This document shows, piece by piece, positions 1 through 10,458 of a DNA stretch of 64,000 nucleotides (positions within the stretch are counted from its first letter, which is position 1; the number at the start of each line of letters is the position of its first letter). The stretch comes from Microthrixaceae bacterium. GTDB lineage: Bacteria > Actinomycetota > Acidimicrobiia > Acidimicrobiales > Acidimicrobilacustridaceae. The notes below the pieces were generated by a model, which made no database searches, was not told where the DNA came from, and saw only the letters and a list, made by a program, of their open reading frames with translations. The stretch is taken from NCBI GenBank assembly GCA_947446975.1, contig CANFHM010000001.1, forward strand, positions 1 through 64,000. Direction: 5' to 3'. Position numbers and translations under genes: made by a program.

Positions 1-725
1 GCCTCGATGCGATGGTCGATGCCGGTGATCCAGGCCGGACGCTCGCACAACTCGTAGGCCTTCTTGCCGCGGGCCAGGATGATCGCCGCGCAACCATCGG
101 TGGTGGGCGGAAGATCGTGACGACGCAGCGGGTTGCGCACGTAGTCGGCGGCGAGCAGTTCGTCGATGTCGAAGTCACCCGACAACTGCGCCTTGGGGTT
201 GCTCTTGGCGTTGGCCCGGTTGCGGGACACCACCTCGGCGAAGTCACGCTCGGTGGCCTTGCCGGAGTCGAGCAGCGCACGAGCCTGCAGCGCGGCGAGC
301 GACCAGGGGTCGGCGCCGAGCGGGGTGAGGTAGTACGGGTCCATCTCGATCGTGTAGAGCGTGCTCGCATCCGAGTTCGAGTTCTTGCCCACACCAGCGG
401 CGAGCGCAGTGTCGATATCGCCCTGCATGAGGCGCACGAACGCCTCGTACAGCGCCCACGCACCGTCCATCTCGACATGGGACTCGTTGATCGGCGGCCA
501 GGCGCCGTAGGCATCCACGTTCGAGACGAACGAGAAGGCCTGTCCGGACAGGTAGTCGCAGGAGCCGGACACGGTGAACCCGATGTCGCTCTTGGTGAGA
601 CCGACGCTGGCGATGGCCTCGGCCACCACCGGGAGCATCATCTCGGTCTCGGTCTTCTGGGAGCGTCGGACCATGTCGCCCTGGGCGAATCCGACGATCG
701 CGATGTCGTTCTCTGAGCGGGCCAT
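1..725 (-). CDS. Thiolase-superfamily lipid-transfer protein (partial, C-terminus outside window)
   Basis: The first 241 or so codons of a thiolase-fold protein of the SCP-x/lipid-transfer type. Such proteins act on CoA thioesters, in actinobacteria often in sterol or fatty-acid side-chain degradation. The visible part starts MARSENDIAIVGFAQGDMVR and continues with a typical thiolase N-terminal half; the C-terminal catalytic half lies beyond position 1. Its ATG overlaps the stop of the upstream DUF35 gene by one base (TGATG), so the two are translationally coupled. Thiolases of this group usually form a complex with a DUF35 partner, as in the Ltp2-type aldolases, which fits the neighbour. The exact substrate cannot be told. 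The family is clear; a thiolytic versus retro-aldol role is open. Confidence 0.85.
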   Translation of the reverse strand, partial: MARSENDIAIVGFAQGDMVRRSQKTETEMMLPVVAEAIASVGLTKSDIGFTVSGSCDYLSGQAFSFVSNVDAYGAWPPINESHVEMDGAWALYEAFVRLMQGDIDTALAAGVGKNSNSDASTLYTIEMDPYYLTPLGADPWSLAALQARALLDSGKATERDFAEVVSRNRANAKSNPKAQLSGDFDIDELLAADYVRNPLRRHDLPPTTDGCAAIILARGKKAYELCERPAWITGIDHRIE

Positions 726-1747
726 CACATCATCCGTTCCACGTAGTTCTCGGCCGGTTCATCCGGTTGACCAGTCGGGCGCCAGCCGCGGATGCAATCG
801 CCTCCGCTGCCCCACCCGCGATTGCCGATGTCGGAGACATCGCGCTCGGCCTCGGGAGCCCACACCGCTTCGACATGCATGCCGACGCGCACCTCGGAGG
901 CGGGGATCTCGAGCACCGACTGCTGAGCCATCACGGCGTCGGTGCCCTCGAGCAGGATCGAGACGCGCACGAAGGGCTCCGTCTCGGTCTGGCCCGGGTA
1001 CTGGACAGGCGTGATGATGGTGAAGTTCGTGACGACACCGCGATCGGGGACCGTCACGAGCATGGTCTCGTCGAGCTCGATGGCATCGACGCAGCACATG
1101 TTGCGGGGACCGACGTAGGTGCGGTTGCAGGCCGGGCACACCTGCCCGATGATCTGACCCTCGAGCAGGCTCTCCATCCACAGCAGCGTGGAGGCCGAGG
1201 TGTTGTCGACGTAGGTGAGATCGCAGAAGGAGTCGAGCGTGGTGATCGCGTTCTCCTCGGGAGCGACGAAGGGCTCACCGGCGCCGGCGCTGGGCGAGGG
1301 ATCGGCGGCGGGGACGAAGGCGACGATGTCGTCGATGCGACCCACGCACTCCTCGGCCGGCTTGAACTGCGCCTCGACCCGCATGCCCGGGACCATGGCG
1401 CTCTCCGACCCTGCGTCGACCACATGGATCATCGGGGTGTCGGCGCCGTCGAGCGTGATGAACGCGAAGGCGAAGGCATGGTCGAGGGTGTGCAGATGCG
1501 TGGGCTCGGGGACCCACGTCCAGGTGGACACGGTGCCCTTCGGGCCGACCTTGACGTAGTCGGTGCCGGAATCGGCGGCGGTGTCGGGGTCGTACTCGAG
1601 CGGCGGGGCGATGACACGGCCACCGGTGCGCACACCGATGATCTGCCCCTGCGCGAGCGCTGAGAAGAAGGTGCTGAGCGTCGAACCGAGTGTCCGCGTG
1701 AACGGAAACTGCAGGTTGAAGACGGACTCACGGACAACGTCGGGCAT
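725..1747 (-). CDS. Double DUF35 OB-fold protein, partner of the thiolase
   Basis: 340 residues containing two tandem DUF35 (OB-fold, acyl-CoA-associated) modules, roughly residues 30-150 and 195-320. The second module keeps a zinc-ribbon, CPACNRTYVGPRNMCC, with Cys204, 207, 218 and 219. In the first module the equivalent stretch around residues 36-52 (GQIIGVRTGGRVIAPP) has no cysteine, so it has lost the metal site. DUF35 proteins bind CoA substrates and pair with thiolase-like enzymes such as the one immediately downstream. An AGAGGA Shine-Dalgarno lies just before the ATG, and a promoter with -35 and -10 boxes lies 75-100 bases upstream. Most DUF35 partners have one module, so this fused form is larger than usual. 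Confidence 0.85.
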   Translation of the reverse strand: MPDVVRESVFNLQFPFTRTLGSTLSTFFSALAQGQIIGVRTGGRVIAPPLEYDPDTAADSGTDYVKVGPKGTVSTWTWVPEPTHLHTLDHAFAFAFITLDGADTPMIHVVDAGSESAMVPGMRVEAQFKPAEECVGRIDDIVAFVPAADPSPSAGAGEPFVAPEENAITTLDSFCDLTYVDNTSASTLLWMESLLEGQIIGQVCPACNRTYVGPRNMCCVDAIELDETMLVTVPDRGVVTNFTIITPVQYPGQTETEPFVRVSILLEGTDAVMAQQSVLEIPASEVRVGMHVEAVWAPEAERDVSDIGNRGWGSGGDCIRGWRPTGQPDEPAENYVERMM

Positions 1748-1821
1748 GGTTCCTCTTTCTGGACTGGTCTGCTGCTCACGGCTCCGGACACCGGGACCTG
1801 CGCCCCCGTGCCGCAGCGGTG

Positions 1822-1850
1822 AACCTAGATTAGTTGACGCTGCTGATCAA
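1822..1850 (-). promoter_or_regulatory. Promoter of the DUF35-thiolase operon
   Basis: On the minus strand TTGATC (1850-1845) is separated by exactly 17 bases from TAGGTT (1827-1822). This is a good housekeeping -35/-10 pair. Transcription would start near 1815, giving a leader of about 65 bases that carries the Shine-Dalgarno of the DUF35 gene. Confidence 0.6.
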
Positions 1851-1936
1851 TTTCTGCGCCGAGGAATCCGGCGGCCGCTCGGAGACGGTCCGGTGCGTCG
1901 CTGAGGAGAGCCTTCTGCTGCGTGGAGAAGCGCCTG

Positions 1937-2587
1937 CTACTGCGTGTAGAAGGGATTGTCACCGGCGGTGTGATCGGTGACATCGATGACCTCGGTGACC
2001 TCGGGGATGGCCTCGAGGATCTGCTCACGGATCCCCATCTGGAGGGTCTGGGCGCTGGCGGCGCACCCCTGACATCCACCGCCCATCGTGAGGTACACCT
2101 TCGAGTCGTCCACGCCGACGAGGGCGGCGAACCCGCCATGGGCCGCCAGCTGCGGGTTGACGACATGCTCGAGCAGCATCGAGACCTTCTCGGCCACATC
2201 GCCGGTGACGGAGAGATCGAGGCCGGCGAGCGGATCAGCCCGGTTGGGATTGCGGATGATCAGCCCGGGCTGACCGGCGTTGCTGGGGAGATCGAGGGTG
2301 GCGCCGCGCATGCGATCGATGCTCGCCGCCGCGACCACGACCGACAGGCCGTCCTGCACCGAGAGGTCGTCCTCGGCGTCCATCTCGGCGATGGGGGCGA
2401 AGGAGAGGTCGTAGCTGTAGTCCGTGCCGGACTGGCCGATGATCTCGACCCGCAGGGCGACCGAACCGGGGTCCTCCTCGCCGTCGCGAATCTCGATGAC
2501 CCGTTCGATCGCCTCCGGGGTGACGGTGAGCACGAACTGCGGCTCCTCGTCGAGGAGGATCTCGGTGGCGTCGGCATCGACCGTCAT
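1937..2587 (-). CDS. NfuA/NifU-like Fe-S cluster carrier
   Basis: 216 residues. The C-terminal part is a NifU-type Fe-S scaffold domain with the CxxC motif in GGGCQGCAAS (Cys172, Cys175), which in this family holds a [4Fe-4S] cluster at the dimer interface. The N-terminal 110 residues resemble a degenerate HesB/IscA-like domain, as in NfuA. Role: delivery of Fe-S clusters to apoproteins in the cytoplasm. Start chosen at the ATG preceded by AAGGAG four bases upstream; longer readings have no ribosome site. A TAGCGT hexamer at 2650-2655 gives a leader of about 55 bases. The gene ends before the promoter of the thiolase operon and is probably a single unit. Confidence 0.88.
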   Translation of the reverse strand: MTVDADATEILLDEEPQFVLTVTPEAIERVIEIRDGEEDPGSVALRVEIIGQSGTDYSYDLSFAPIAEMDAEDDLSVQDGLSVVVAAASIDRMRGATLDLPSNAGQPGLIIRNPNRADPLAGLDLSVTGDVAEKVSMLLEHVVNPQLAAHGGFAALVGVDDSKVYLTMGGGCQGCAASAQTLQMGIREQILEAIPEVTEVIDVTDHTAGDNPFYTQ

Positions 2588-2649
2588 TGGTCTCCTTCGG
2601 GGGCGGATCTCACTGCGGCACCTGACCGGCGTCGCTCGGAAGAACCGTG

Positions 2650-2655
2650 ACGCTA
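2650..2655 (-). promoter_or_regulatory. -10 element of the nfuA-like gene
   Basis: TAGCGT on the minus strand, the same hexamer used by several other genes in this window. It would give an mRNA with a leader of about 55 bases carrying the strong AAGGAG site. No clear -35 is seen. Confidence 0.4.
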
Positions 2656-2663
2656 TCGCCCGT

Positions 2664-3935
2664 TCAGGCGAGATAGGTGCCCCGCCCGTAGGCCACCGCC
2701 ATGACGACGAGCGCCAGCAGCGACAGCACCAGCACCACGAACCGCAGCGGCGGGCGGGCGGCGAGCGGTTCGGCGAGCACGGCGAAGCACGGGAACGCCC
2801 CAATCAGATAGCGGCCCGAGCTCTGGAAATCCTTGGTGCCCACGAGCGCCAGCCCGATGACGCCGAGGGTGTAGAGCGCATAGGTCCAGCCGTACCGACG
2901 GATGATCCGCGGGACGAGCGCCAGCGCCCCGAGCAGCAGCAGCCCCTGGACCACATGCCCGATCGCGCCGGCGGCCAGCGGCTTGTCGCGCAGCTCCTCG
3001 AACACCCGGACCTTGAACCAAGTGGCCGGGCCGGCGCCCTGACCCCAGTTCGACTCCACCGTGGCGAACAGCAGCGGATCACCGAAGCGCACCCACAGGA
3101 ACAGCATCCACGCCCCCACCCCACCGAAGGCCAGCAGCACGGGCGTGTCACGACGACGCAGACCACGGGGGTCGAACCGCTGCCACAGGGTGACATGACC
3201 GGTGCCGGCGGCCGACGGATCAGCGGACATCCGGGCGAGGTTTCGCCGTTCGATGACCCGCAGCACGAGCGCCACCGCCACCACCACACCGGCAGGGCGG
3301 GCCGCCGTGGCGACCACCCCCACCAGCCCCGCCCAGAACAGGCGGTCGCGCTCGACCAGCAGGAAGGCGGCGATGGTGACCGCGACGAACAGGGCGTCGG
3401 CGTAGATGGCGCCGTACTGGTAGTAGCCGTAGGGATAGAGCAGGAACAGCACCACCGTGGTGACCGCCGCGGCCCGGGGGAGGAACACACCCGCCCACCG
3501 TCGCAGCAGCACGGCGGTGGCCGCCCCGCTGCACAGCGTCACGATCGACCCGGTGATGAAGATGCTCGGGAAGAGCCAGCTCACCGAGCGCACGACCAGT
3601 GGATAGGAGGGCCAGTAGGCCACCGATGACTGCACACCGGGGAAGTAGGTGTAACCCTCCCTCGCGATCGTGCGGTACCAGTAGGCGTCCCAGCGCTGCC
3701 ATCCCTCGAACCAGGTGCCGCCGGCGATGCCCGGACGGGCGGGGAAGAACGCGTCGTGGGCGAAATGCGTGGTGCCGATCCAGATCGAGATCCACACGAC
3801 CACGGCGACGAGGAGGAACAGGATCAGCGGTTCGCGGATCCGCCCCGGGCCGGCCGGATGGTTGGCGATGGTGGGCACCCGACGCGTGGCGCGACGGCGG
3901 CTCGCTGAGGTCGATGGTTCGGCGGTGTCGGTCAT
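2664..3935 (-). CDS. PIG-V/Gpi18-like membrane mannosyltransferase (GT-C fold)
   Basis: 423-residue multi-spanning membrane protein. After a first transmembrane helix near residues 35-55 comes an extracytoplasmic loop containing QRWDAYWYRTIAREGY and then YWPSYPLVVR, followed by about nine hydrophobic segments including a TAARPAG turn. The RWD-x-WY and P-x-YP signatures are those of the PIG-V/Gpi18 family, whose members transfer mannose from polyprenyl-phosphate-mannose. In actinobacteria such enzymes build cell-envelope glycans or glycolipids. Start set at MTDTAEPS; an upstream in-frame extension to 4076 would run into the divergent ABC-F gene and lacks ribosome-site support. A TAGCGT -10 lies at 3971-3976. 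Acceptor unknown. Confidence 0.75.
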   Translation of the reverse strand: MTDTAEPSTSASRRRATRRVPTIANHPAGPGRIREPLILFLLVAVVVWISIWIGTTHFAHDAFFPARPGIAGGTWFEGWQRWDAYWYRTIAREGYTYFPGVQSSVAYWPSYPLVVRSVSWLFPSIFITGSIVTLCSGAATAVLLRRWAGVFLPRAAAVTTVVLFLLYPYGYYQYGAIYADALFVAVTIAAFLLVERDRLFWAGLVGVVATAARPAGVVVAVALVLRVIERRNLARMSADPSAAGTGHVTLWQRFDPRGLRRRDTPVLLAFGGVGAWMLFLWVRFGDPLLFATVESNWGQGAGPATWFKVRVFEELRDKPLAAGAIGHVVQGLLLLGALALVPRIIRRYGWTYALYTLGVIGLALVGTKDFQSSGRYLIGAFPCFAVLAEPLAARPPLRFVVLVLSLLALVVMAVAYGRGTYLA

Positions 3936-3970
3936 GGTCGGGCCTGGACCCCCGGTGGGGACGAACCGAG

Positions 3971-3976
3971 ACGCTA
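3971..3976 (-). promoter_or_regulatory. -10 element of the mannosyltransferase gene
   Basis: TAGCGT on the minus strand, about 35 bases before the ATG at 3935. It lies in the 89-base divergent spacer shared with the ABC-F gene. Confidence 0.4.
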
Positions 3977-4012
3977 GTGGGGAGCCCGTGTCGGGCCGGT
4001 GCGGTGAGGCCC

Positions 4013-4018
4013 TAGCCT
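4013..4018 (+). promoter_or_regulatory. -10 element for leaderless ABC-F transcript
   Basis: TAGCCT followed by six bases and the GTG at 4025. This spacing puts the transcription start at or next to the start codon. Confidence 0.5.
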
Positions 4019-4024
4019 CGCAGG

Positions 4025-5833
<1,809 letters not shown>

Positions 5834-5845
5834 GCCCGGGACCGG

Positions 5846-5851
5846 TAGATT
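5846..5851 (+). promoter_or_regulatory. -10 element for leaderless permease transcript
   Basis: TAGATT, then eight bases, then GTG at 5860. It favours 5860 over the overlapping ATG at 5830 as the start of the permease. Confidence 0.45.
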
Positions 5852-5859
5852 CCTCCCCT

Positions 5860-7425
5860 GTGATCGATCTCGAGGCCACGACCGCTGCGCTGCACGACCT
5901 GCGCCGCACTCGCCGCCACAACCGCCTCTCCGATGTCCACTGGATCGATGCGCTCTATCGCGTCTACATGGTCGGTCTCGCCACGGTCATCTTCGTGATG
6001 TTCGCCTCGAGCCAGCTGCCGAACAACCGGCTGAGCGTCGCCGAGGCCGCCGACTTCGCCACCACCGCACCCATGTGGCTCGGACTCGCCTTCGCCGCCG
6101 TCATCGGCATCGGCCTCCGCTCGGGTGGGCGCGGCGGTCCGCTCGTGCTCGAAGCGCCCGTGGTGATGCACGAGCTGAGTGCACCCGTGCCCCGCTCGGC
6201 CGTGGTGCGCGGGCCGGCGATCAAGCAGCTGCGGTTCCTGGCCTTCGCCGGCGCCGTGGCCGGCGCCATCGTGGGCGAGCTCGCCGCCCGACGCCTGCCC
6301 GTCAACCCGGTGGCGTCCATCGTGAGCTGCGCCGCCACCTTCGCCCTCGTCGGAGTCGCCGCCTCGGCCACCGCCATGGCCGTCTCGGGCCGGCGCATCC
6401 GCTGGTGGCCGGCCAACGCACTGGCCGTGGTGCTGCTCGCATGGTCGGCCGTCGACATCCTCACCGGCCATCAGACCTCCCCGCTCACCCTGATGGCCGA
6501 TCTTGCGTTCTGGCCCATCACGTTCCGGGTCCTCGCCCTCGTACCGGTGGCGATCATCGGCCTGCTGGTGTACCTCGGACTCGCCCGCATCGGCGACCTC
6601 TCCATCGAACATGCCCTGCGGCGCGCCGGCCTCGTGGCGCAGCTGCGGTTCGCCGTCACCCTCCAGGACGTCCGCACGGTGGTGCTGCTGCGCCGGCAGC
6701 TCTCCCAGGAGAACCCCCGACTGCGTCCCTGGATCCGCATCGGTCGGGCCCGACGACGCTCGTTCATCCCGCCGGTCTGGAAACGCGACTGGCAGAGCTA
6801 TCTGCGCTTCCCGCTCCCGCGCATCGCCCGCATGGTGCTCATGGCGGCGCTCGGTGGTCTCGCCATCGGCGCGGTGTGGCGCGGCACCATCCCCGCGATC
6901 ATGCTCGCCGGCCTGGCGCTCTACATCGTCGCCTACGACGCCGCCGAGCCCACCGCCCAGGAGGTCGACCATCCCACGCGCTGGGAGAGCTACCCCGAGG
7001 CACCGGGCGCCTTCCTGCTCCAGCATCTCGCCGCCGCCTTCGCCGTCATGGTGCTGATGGGCGTGGTCGCCGGCGCCGCCGCCACCATCCTCGTGCCGTT
7101 CGCCGTGGTCTGGAAGATCGGACTCATCCTCATCATCCCGGTGTCACTCGCCGCCGCGGTGGCCGCCACCATCAGCACCGCGATGGGCGCCCCCGATGTC
7201 GCCGGGCTCTCCGGACTCGGACCCGATGTCATGGGCTGGGTCATGCTCGCCCGCCTGGTCATCCCGCCCGCCATCGTCGTCATCTCCCTGCTGCCGATGC
7301 TCAACGCCGGGTCGGATCCGGCTGCACTCAACACCACCAAGGTCGGCAACGCCACCGTCTACGCACTCTTCGCGGTCGGCGGTGCCATCATCTATCTCCG
7401 CACACGGAAGCCGAAACACCTGTGA
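5860..7425 (+). CDS. ABC transporter permease, about 520 residues
   Basis: Large integral membrane protein with about twelve hydrophobic segments in two sets, separated by a basic cytoplasmic region (GRARRRSFIPPVWKRDWQSY, near residue 300). No match to a well-characterised exporter is recognised by eye. Its stop overlaps the start of an ABC ATPase (GTGA), so the pair forms one transporter. The ATPase resembles those of export systems of the ABC-2 kind, which makes export the likelier direction. The GTG at 5860 is preceded by TAGATT eight bases upstream and gives the N-terminus MIDLEATTAALHDLRR. An ATG at 5830 overlapping the ABC-F stop is the alternative, adding ten residues. Substrate unknown. 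Confidence 0.7.
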   Translation: MIDLEATTAALHDLRRTRRHNRLSDVHWIDALYRVYMVGLATVIFVMFASSQLPNNRLSVAEAADFATTAPMWLGLAFAAVIGIGLRSGGRGGPLVLEAPVVMHELSAPVPRSAVVRGPAIKQLRFLAFAGAVAGAIVGELAARRLPVNPVASIVSCAATFALVGVAASATAMAVSGRRIRWWPANALAVVLLAWSAVDILTGHQTSPLTLMADLAFWPITFRVLALVPVAIIGLLVYLGLARIGDLSIEHALRRAGLVAQLRFAVTLQDVRTVVLLRRQLSQENPRLRPWIRIGRARRRSFIPPVWKRDWQSYLRFPLPRIARMVLMAALGGLAIGAVWRGTIPAIMLAGLALYIVAYDAAEPTAQEVDHPTRWESYPEAPGAFLLQHLAAAFAVMVLMGVVAGAAATILVPFAVVWKIGLILIIPVSLAAAVAATISTAMGAPDVAGLSGLGPDVMGWVMLARLVIPPAIVVISLLPMLNAGSDPAALNTTKVGNATVYALFAVGGAIIYLRTRKPKHL

Positions 7426-8165
7426 CCTCAGCCTTCTCACCCCCGAAGCAGCCGCCCACCCCCGCCACCGAGCCGCGACTCGATCCGGGTGCCGCGCTGC
7501 AGGCCCTCGACCTCGCCAAGGACTACGGCGACGGCATGGGTCTCACCACGCAGCTGGATCTCACCATCGGCAGCGGCGAACTCGTGATGCTCGTCGGCCC
7601 GAACGGCGCCGGGAAGTCCACGTTCCTCGGTCTCGCCTCGGGGATGCTCGAGGCCACCAGCGGCTGGGCGTTCATCCAGGGCCATCCCGCCGGCACGGTC
7701 GAGGCGCGCGCCGCGCTCTCCTATCTCCCCGACAATCCGGTGCTCTACGACGACCTCAGCCTCTCCGAGCACATCGAGTACGTCGCCCGTCTGCACCAGA
7801 CCGTCGAATGGGAGGACTACGCCGACGATCTGGTCGAGATGTTCGGCCTCAGCGATCGCGTCGACGATCTCCCCTCGCGCTTCAGCCGCGGGCTCAAGCA
7901 GAAGACCGGTCTCATCCTCGGCCTCATCCGTCCGTTCCGGGTGATGCTCGTGGACGAACCCTTCGTCGGTCTCGACACCCCCGGGCAGGAGACTCTCGTC
8001 GAGATCATGAGCGATGTGGTCGCCCAGGGCGCCACCATCGTGTGCTCCACCCATCAGCTCGATCTGGTGCCCAGTGCCACCCGCTGCATCGGACTGCGCG
8101 ACGGCGAACTCGCCTACGACGGACCCGCCACCGAGGCCAAGATCCGCGAACTCGTCGGCGGCTGA
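7422..8165 (+). CDS. ABC transporter ATP-binding protein
   Basis: 247-residue cytoplasmic ATPase. Walker A is GPNGAGKST near residue 56, the signature is the divergent FSRGLKQK, Walker B is MLVDEPFVGLD, and the switch histidine sits in STHQLDL. The layout matches ATPases of ABC-2 type exporters. GTG start overlaps the permease stop by four bases. Before the Walker region is a 30-residue Pro-rich, poorly conserved N-terminus. Works with the upstream permease; the cargo cannot be inferred. Confidence 0.9.
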   Translation: MTSAFSPPKQPPTPATEPRLDPGAALQALDLAKDYGDGMGLTTQLDLTIGSGELVMLVGPNGAGKSTFLGLASGMLEATSGWAFIQGHPAGTVEARAALSYLPDNPVLYDDLSLSEHIEYVARLHQTVEWEDYADDLVEMFGLSDRVDDLPSRFSRGLKQKTGLILGLIRPFRVMLVDEPFVGLDTPGQETLVEIMSDVVAQGATIVCSTHQLDLVPSATRCIGLRDGELAYDGPATEAKIRELVGG

Positions 8166-8166
8166 G

Positions 8167-9000
8167 ATGGCCGACACGCCGTACCGACGCGGGATCCTCT
8201 CGGAACCGCTCGATCTCGACGGCGACGCTCCCCGGGTGCGACGGGCTCCCCCGAAGATGGCCGCCGAGGCCGGACTCGAGGTCGAGGTCCGCGGCACACC
8301 GCTGTACGGCGTGGTCGTCAGCTGCGACGCCGCCATCGTCACCATCCGCGACCGCATGGGCCGTGATCACAAGGTGCGACTCCGCGACGGAGCCTTCGAT
8401 GTGCAGGGCCGACAGGTGACACTCGTGCGTCCGAAGGCCGCCGCCACCGCTGAGGCCTCGCGCACCGCGTCGGGATCCGTCGCCGTGGCCGGTGCCTCGG
8501 CCCGTGTCGCCCGGGCCAGCCGACTGCTCGTCGAGGGCGTGCATGATGCCGAACTGGTCGAGAAGGTCTGGGGCGATGATCTGCGGGTCGAGGGCGTCGT
8601 GGTCGAACTGCTCGACGGTGCCGACAACCTGCTCGAGATCGTGCGCGGGTTCGGTCCCCGGCCCGGGCGCCGTCTCGGGATACTGCTCGACCATCTGGTG
8701 GACGACTCCAAGGAGAGTCGCATCGCAGCGGGCATCGACCATCCCGACGTCCTCGTCACCGGTCACCCCTTCGTCGACATCTGGGCCGCCGTGAAACCCT
8801 CGGTCGTGGGCATCGAACGCTGGCCCGAGGTGCCGAAAGGACAATCATGGAAGGACGGCGTCTGCGCCGCCCTCGGGGTCGACGATCCCCGCCTGTTCTG
8901 GAAGCGGATCCTCAACTCGGTGAGCAGCTGGACCGATCTCGAACCGCAGCTGATCGGTGCGGTCGAGCAGCTCATCGATTTCGTCACCGAACCGGCCTGA
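8167..9000 (+). CDS. DUF3097 family protein
   Basis: 277 residues matching the actinobacterial DUF3097 family, whose function is not established. After an N-terminal region with PYRRGILSEPL comes a small beta-rich part (residues 35-85). A TOPRIM-like core follows, starting RLLVEGVHDAELVEKVWGDD and ending near GHPFVDIWAAVKP, where conserved acidic residues (E in VEGVHD and the paired D in LLDHLVDD) could bind a metal. The C-terminus is helical. Starts directly after the ABC ATPase stop, so it may be co-transcribed, but a functional link is not evident. Confidence 0.8.
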   Translation: MADTPYRRGILSEPLDLDGDAPRVRRAPPKMAAEAGLEVEVRGTPLYGVVVSCDAAIVTIRDRMGRDHKVRLRDGAFDVQGRQVTLVRPKAAATAEASRTASGSVAVAGASARVARASRLLVEGVHDAELVEKVWGDDLRVEGVVVELLDGADNLLEIVRGFGPRPGRRLGILLDHLVDDSKESRIAAGIDHPDVLVTGHPFVDIWAAVKPSVVGIERWPEVPKGQSWKDGVCAALGVDDPRLFWKRILNSVSSWTDLEPQLIGAVEQLIDFVTEPA

Positions 9001-9074
9001 ACCGACCCACCCCAGCGTTGCGCCATCGTCGTCGTGCCATCACCGCTGCGGCGCCGACGGTCCGGCTCGGCGGG

Positions 9075-9080
9075 TAGCGT
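9075..9080 (+). promoter_or_regulatory. -10 element for leaderless crotonase transcript
   Basis: TAGCGT, seven bases, then ATG at 9088. It also decides the start against an in-frame ATG at 9034. Confidence 0.55.
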
Positions 9081-9087
9081 CTCGGCC

Positions 9088-9801
9088 ATGTCCGACTCCG
9101 TCGTCACCTACGAACTCCAGGGCCGTGTCGCGGTCATCACCATCGATGACGGCAAGGCCAACGCCGTCACCCATGAACTCGCCGAAGGTCTGCGGTCGGG
9201 TCTCGAGCGGGCCCGCTCCGAGGCCGGCGCCGTCGTCATCGCCGGACGCCCCGGTCGGTTCTCCGCCGGATTCGACCTCGCCGTCATGACCTCCAGCCCC
9301 GAGGGTGCCCGCAACCTGCTGCGGGCCGGCGCCGAGGTGGCGCTCGAGATCTTCGAGTTCCCGATGCCCGTGGTCATCGCCTCCACCGGTCATGCGCTCG
9401 CCATGGGCGCCATCCTGCTGCTCGCCGCCGACTACCGGATCGGTGCCGAGGGCACCTTCAAGATCGGGCTCAACGAGGTGGCGATCGGCATGCCCGTCCC
9501 GAGCTTCGCCGTCGAACTGGCCCGCAACTGCCTCACCACGAAGTCGTTCACCGTGGCCATCAACCACGCCCATGTCTACGACCCGGCCGGCGCCGTCACC
9601 GCCGGCTATCTCGACGCCACCGTCGCCGCCGATGAGGTGATCCCCGCAGCCATCGCCCATGCCGCCGAGCTGGCCGAACGGCTCCGCTCGGGCGCCTTCG
9701 CCCTCACCCGCGTCAACTGTCGGGGTGCCGCCGGTGCGCTCATGGCCTCGAAGCTCGAGGAGGACCTCGCCAGCTTCGTCGTGGAACTCCCCGCCGACTG
9801 A
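9088..9801 (+). CDS. Crotonase-fold enoyl-CoA hydratase/isomerase family protein
   Basis: 237 residues with the crotonase fold. The first oxyanion-hole region is GRPGRFSAGFDLAVM (residues 50-66) and the second is STGHALAMGAILLLAADYRIG (near 100-120). The usual catalytic glutamates of enoyl-CoA hydratase are not in their standard context, so hydratase activity should not be assumed; related proteins are annotated as crotonase/enoyl-CoA hydratase family only. It acts on an acyl-CoA in the cytoplasm. The start at 9088 has a TAGCGT -10 seven bases ahead. The gene runs towards the flavin/heme operon, with a hairpin between the two 3' ends. Confidence 0.85.
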   Translation: MSDSVVTYELQGRVAVITIDDGKANAVTHELAEGLRSGLERARSEAGAVVIAGRPGRFSAGFDLAVMTSSPEGARNLLRAGAEVALEIFEFPMPVVIASTGHALAMGAILLLAADYRIGAEGTFKIGLNEVAIGMPVPSFAVELARNCLTTKSFTVAINHAHVYDPAGAVTAGYLDATVAADEVIPAAIAHAAELAERLRSGAFALTRVNCRGAAGALMASKLEEDLASFVVELPAD

Positions 9802-9808
9802 CCCGCTG

Positions 9809-9836
9809 ACTGACCGGCCACCAGGGCTCGGTCAGT
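9809..9836. terminator. Hairpin between convergent genes
   Basis: ACTGACCG (9809-9816) pairs perfectly with CGGTCAGT (9829-9836) around a 12-base loop, just after the crotonase stop and across the stop of the heme-protein gene. There is no T-tract, so bidirectional termination is inferred from placement. Confidence 0.45.
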
Positions 9837-10458
9837 GACCCGACGTCGCCTCGTCGGAACCCACTGATGCGGCGGCACCCGCCGAGGCGCGCTTCGGGTT
9901 GCGCACGCTGGCCGCCCGCCCCGGTCCCACCAGCCGGTACGCGGTGAAGAACACCACCGCACCCACGCTGGTCAGCACCGTCCAGCGCAGCACCGGATTG
10001 AACCGGTCGGTGCCGGCGGTGAGCAGATGCACCGTGGCGAACGCGTAGAGCGCGTAGCTGGTGAGGTGCACGCCGCGCCACAGGCGGGCCGGGATGCGCT
10101 TCTTCAGCAATGACGTGGCCTCGACCGCCACCAGCAGGTACATCGCCACGATGCCCCAGGCCACGGCGTTCGGCTTGTACTGGGTGGATGCGAACGGGAC
10201 GAGGAGATCACCGAGGGTGAACTTCACGAACGGATCGAGCATGAGCGACACCATGTGCGCGCCGACGAACGTGACGGCGAGCCCGGCGAGGAAGCGATGC
10301 AGGTCGAGCAACCAGGGGGCAGACGGCTTGCGCCCCAGGGCCCGGGTGGACAGCGCCATCCCCCACAGCACCGAGGCCGCGCACAGCGCCCAGCCGACGA
10401 TGCCCGCCGAACGGGAGACGTACCACCACAGCTTGGTGCTGGCGAGGATGAGGGTCAT
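9832..10458 (-). CDS. Ferric-reductase-like heme-binding membrane protein
   Basis: 208 residues with about six transmembrane helices. Histidines placed for heme ligation occur in LLDLHRFLAG, VGAHMVSL, WRGVHLTSY and ATVHLLTAG, that is, pairs on neighbouring helices as in ferric-reductase-like domains and MsrQ. Role: electron transfer across the membrane through b-type heme. The gene is last in a four-gene operon after the FMN transferase, and its ATG overlaps the apbE stop by one base. MsrQ-like proteins act with extracytoplasmic flavoproteins, so a flavinylated partner is expected, but none is encoded next to it. Confidence 0.8.
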   Translation of the reverse strand: MTLILASTKLWWYVSRSAGIVGWALCAASVLWGMALSTRALGRKPSAPWLLDLHRFLAGLAVTFVGAHMVSLMLDPFVKFTLGDLLVPFASTQYKPNAVAWGIVAMYLLVAVEATSLLKKRIPARLWRGVHLTSYALYAFATVHLLTAGTDRFNPVLRWTVLTSVGAVVFFTAYRLVGPGRAASVRNPKRASAGAAASVGSDEATSGH

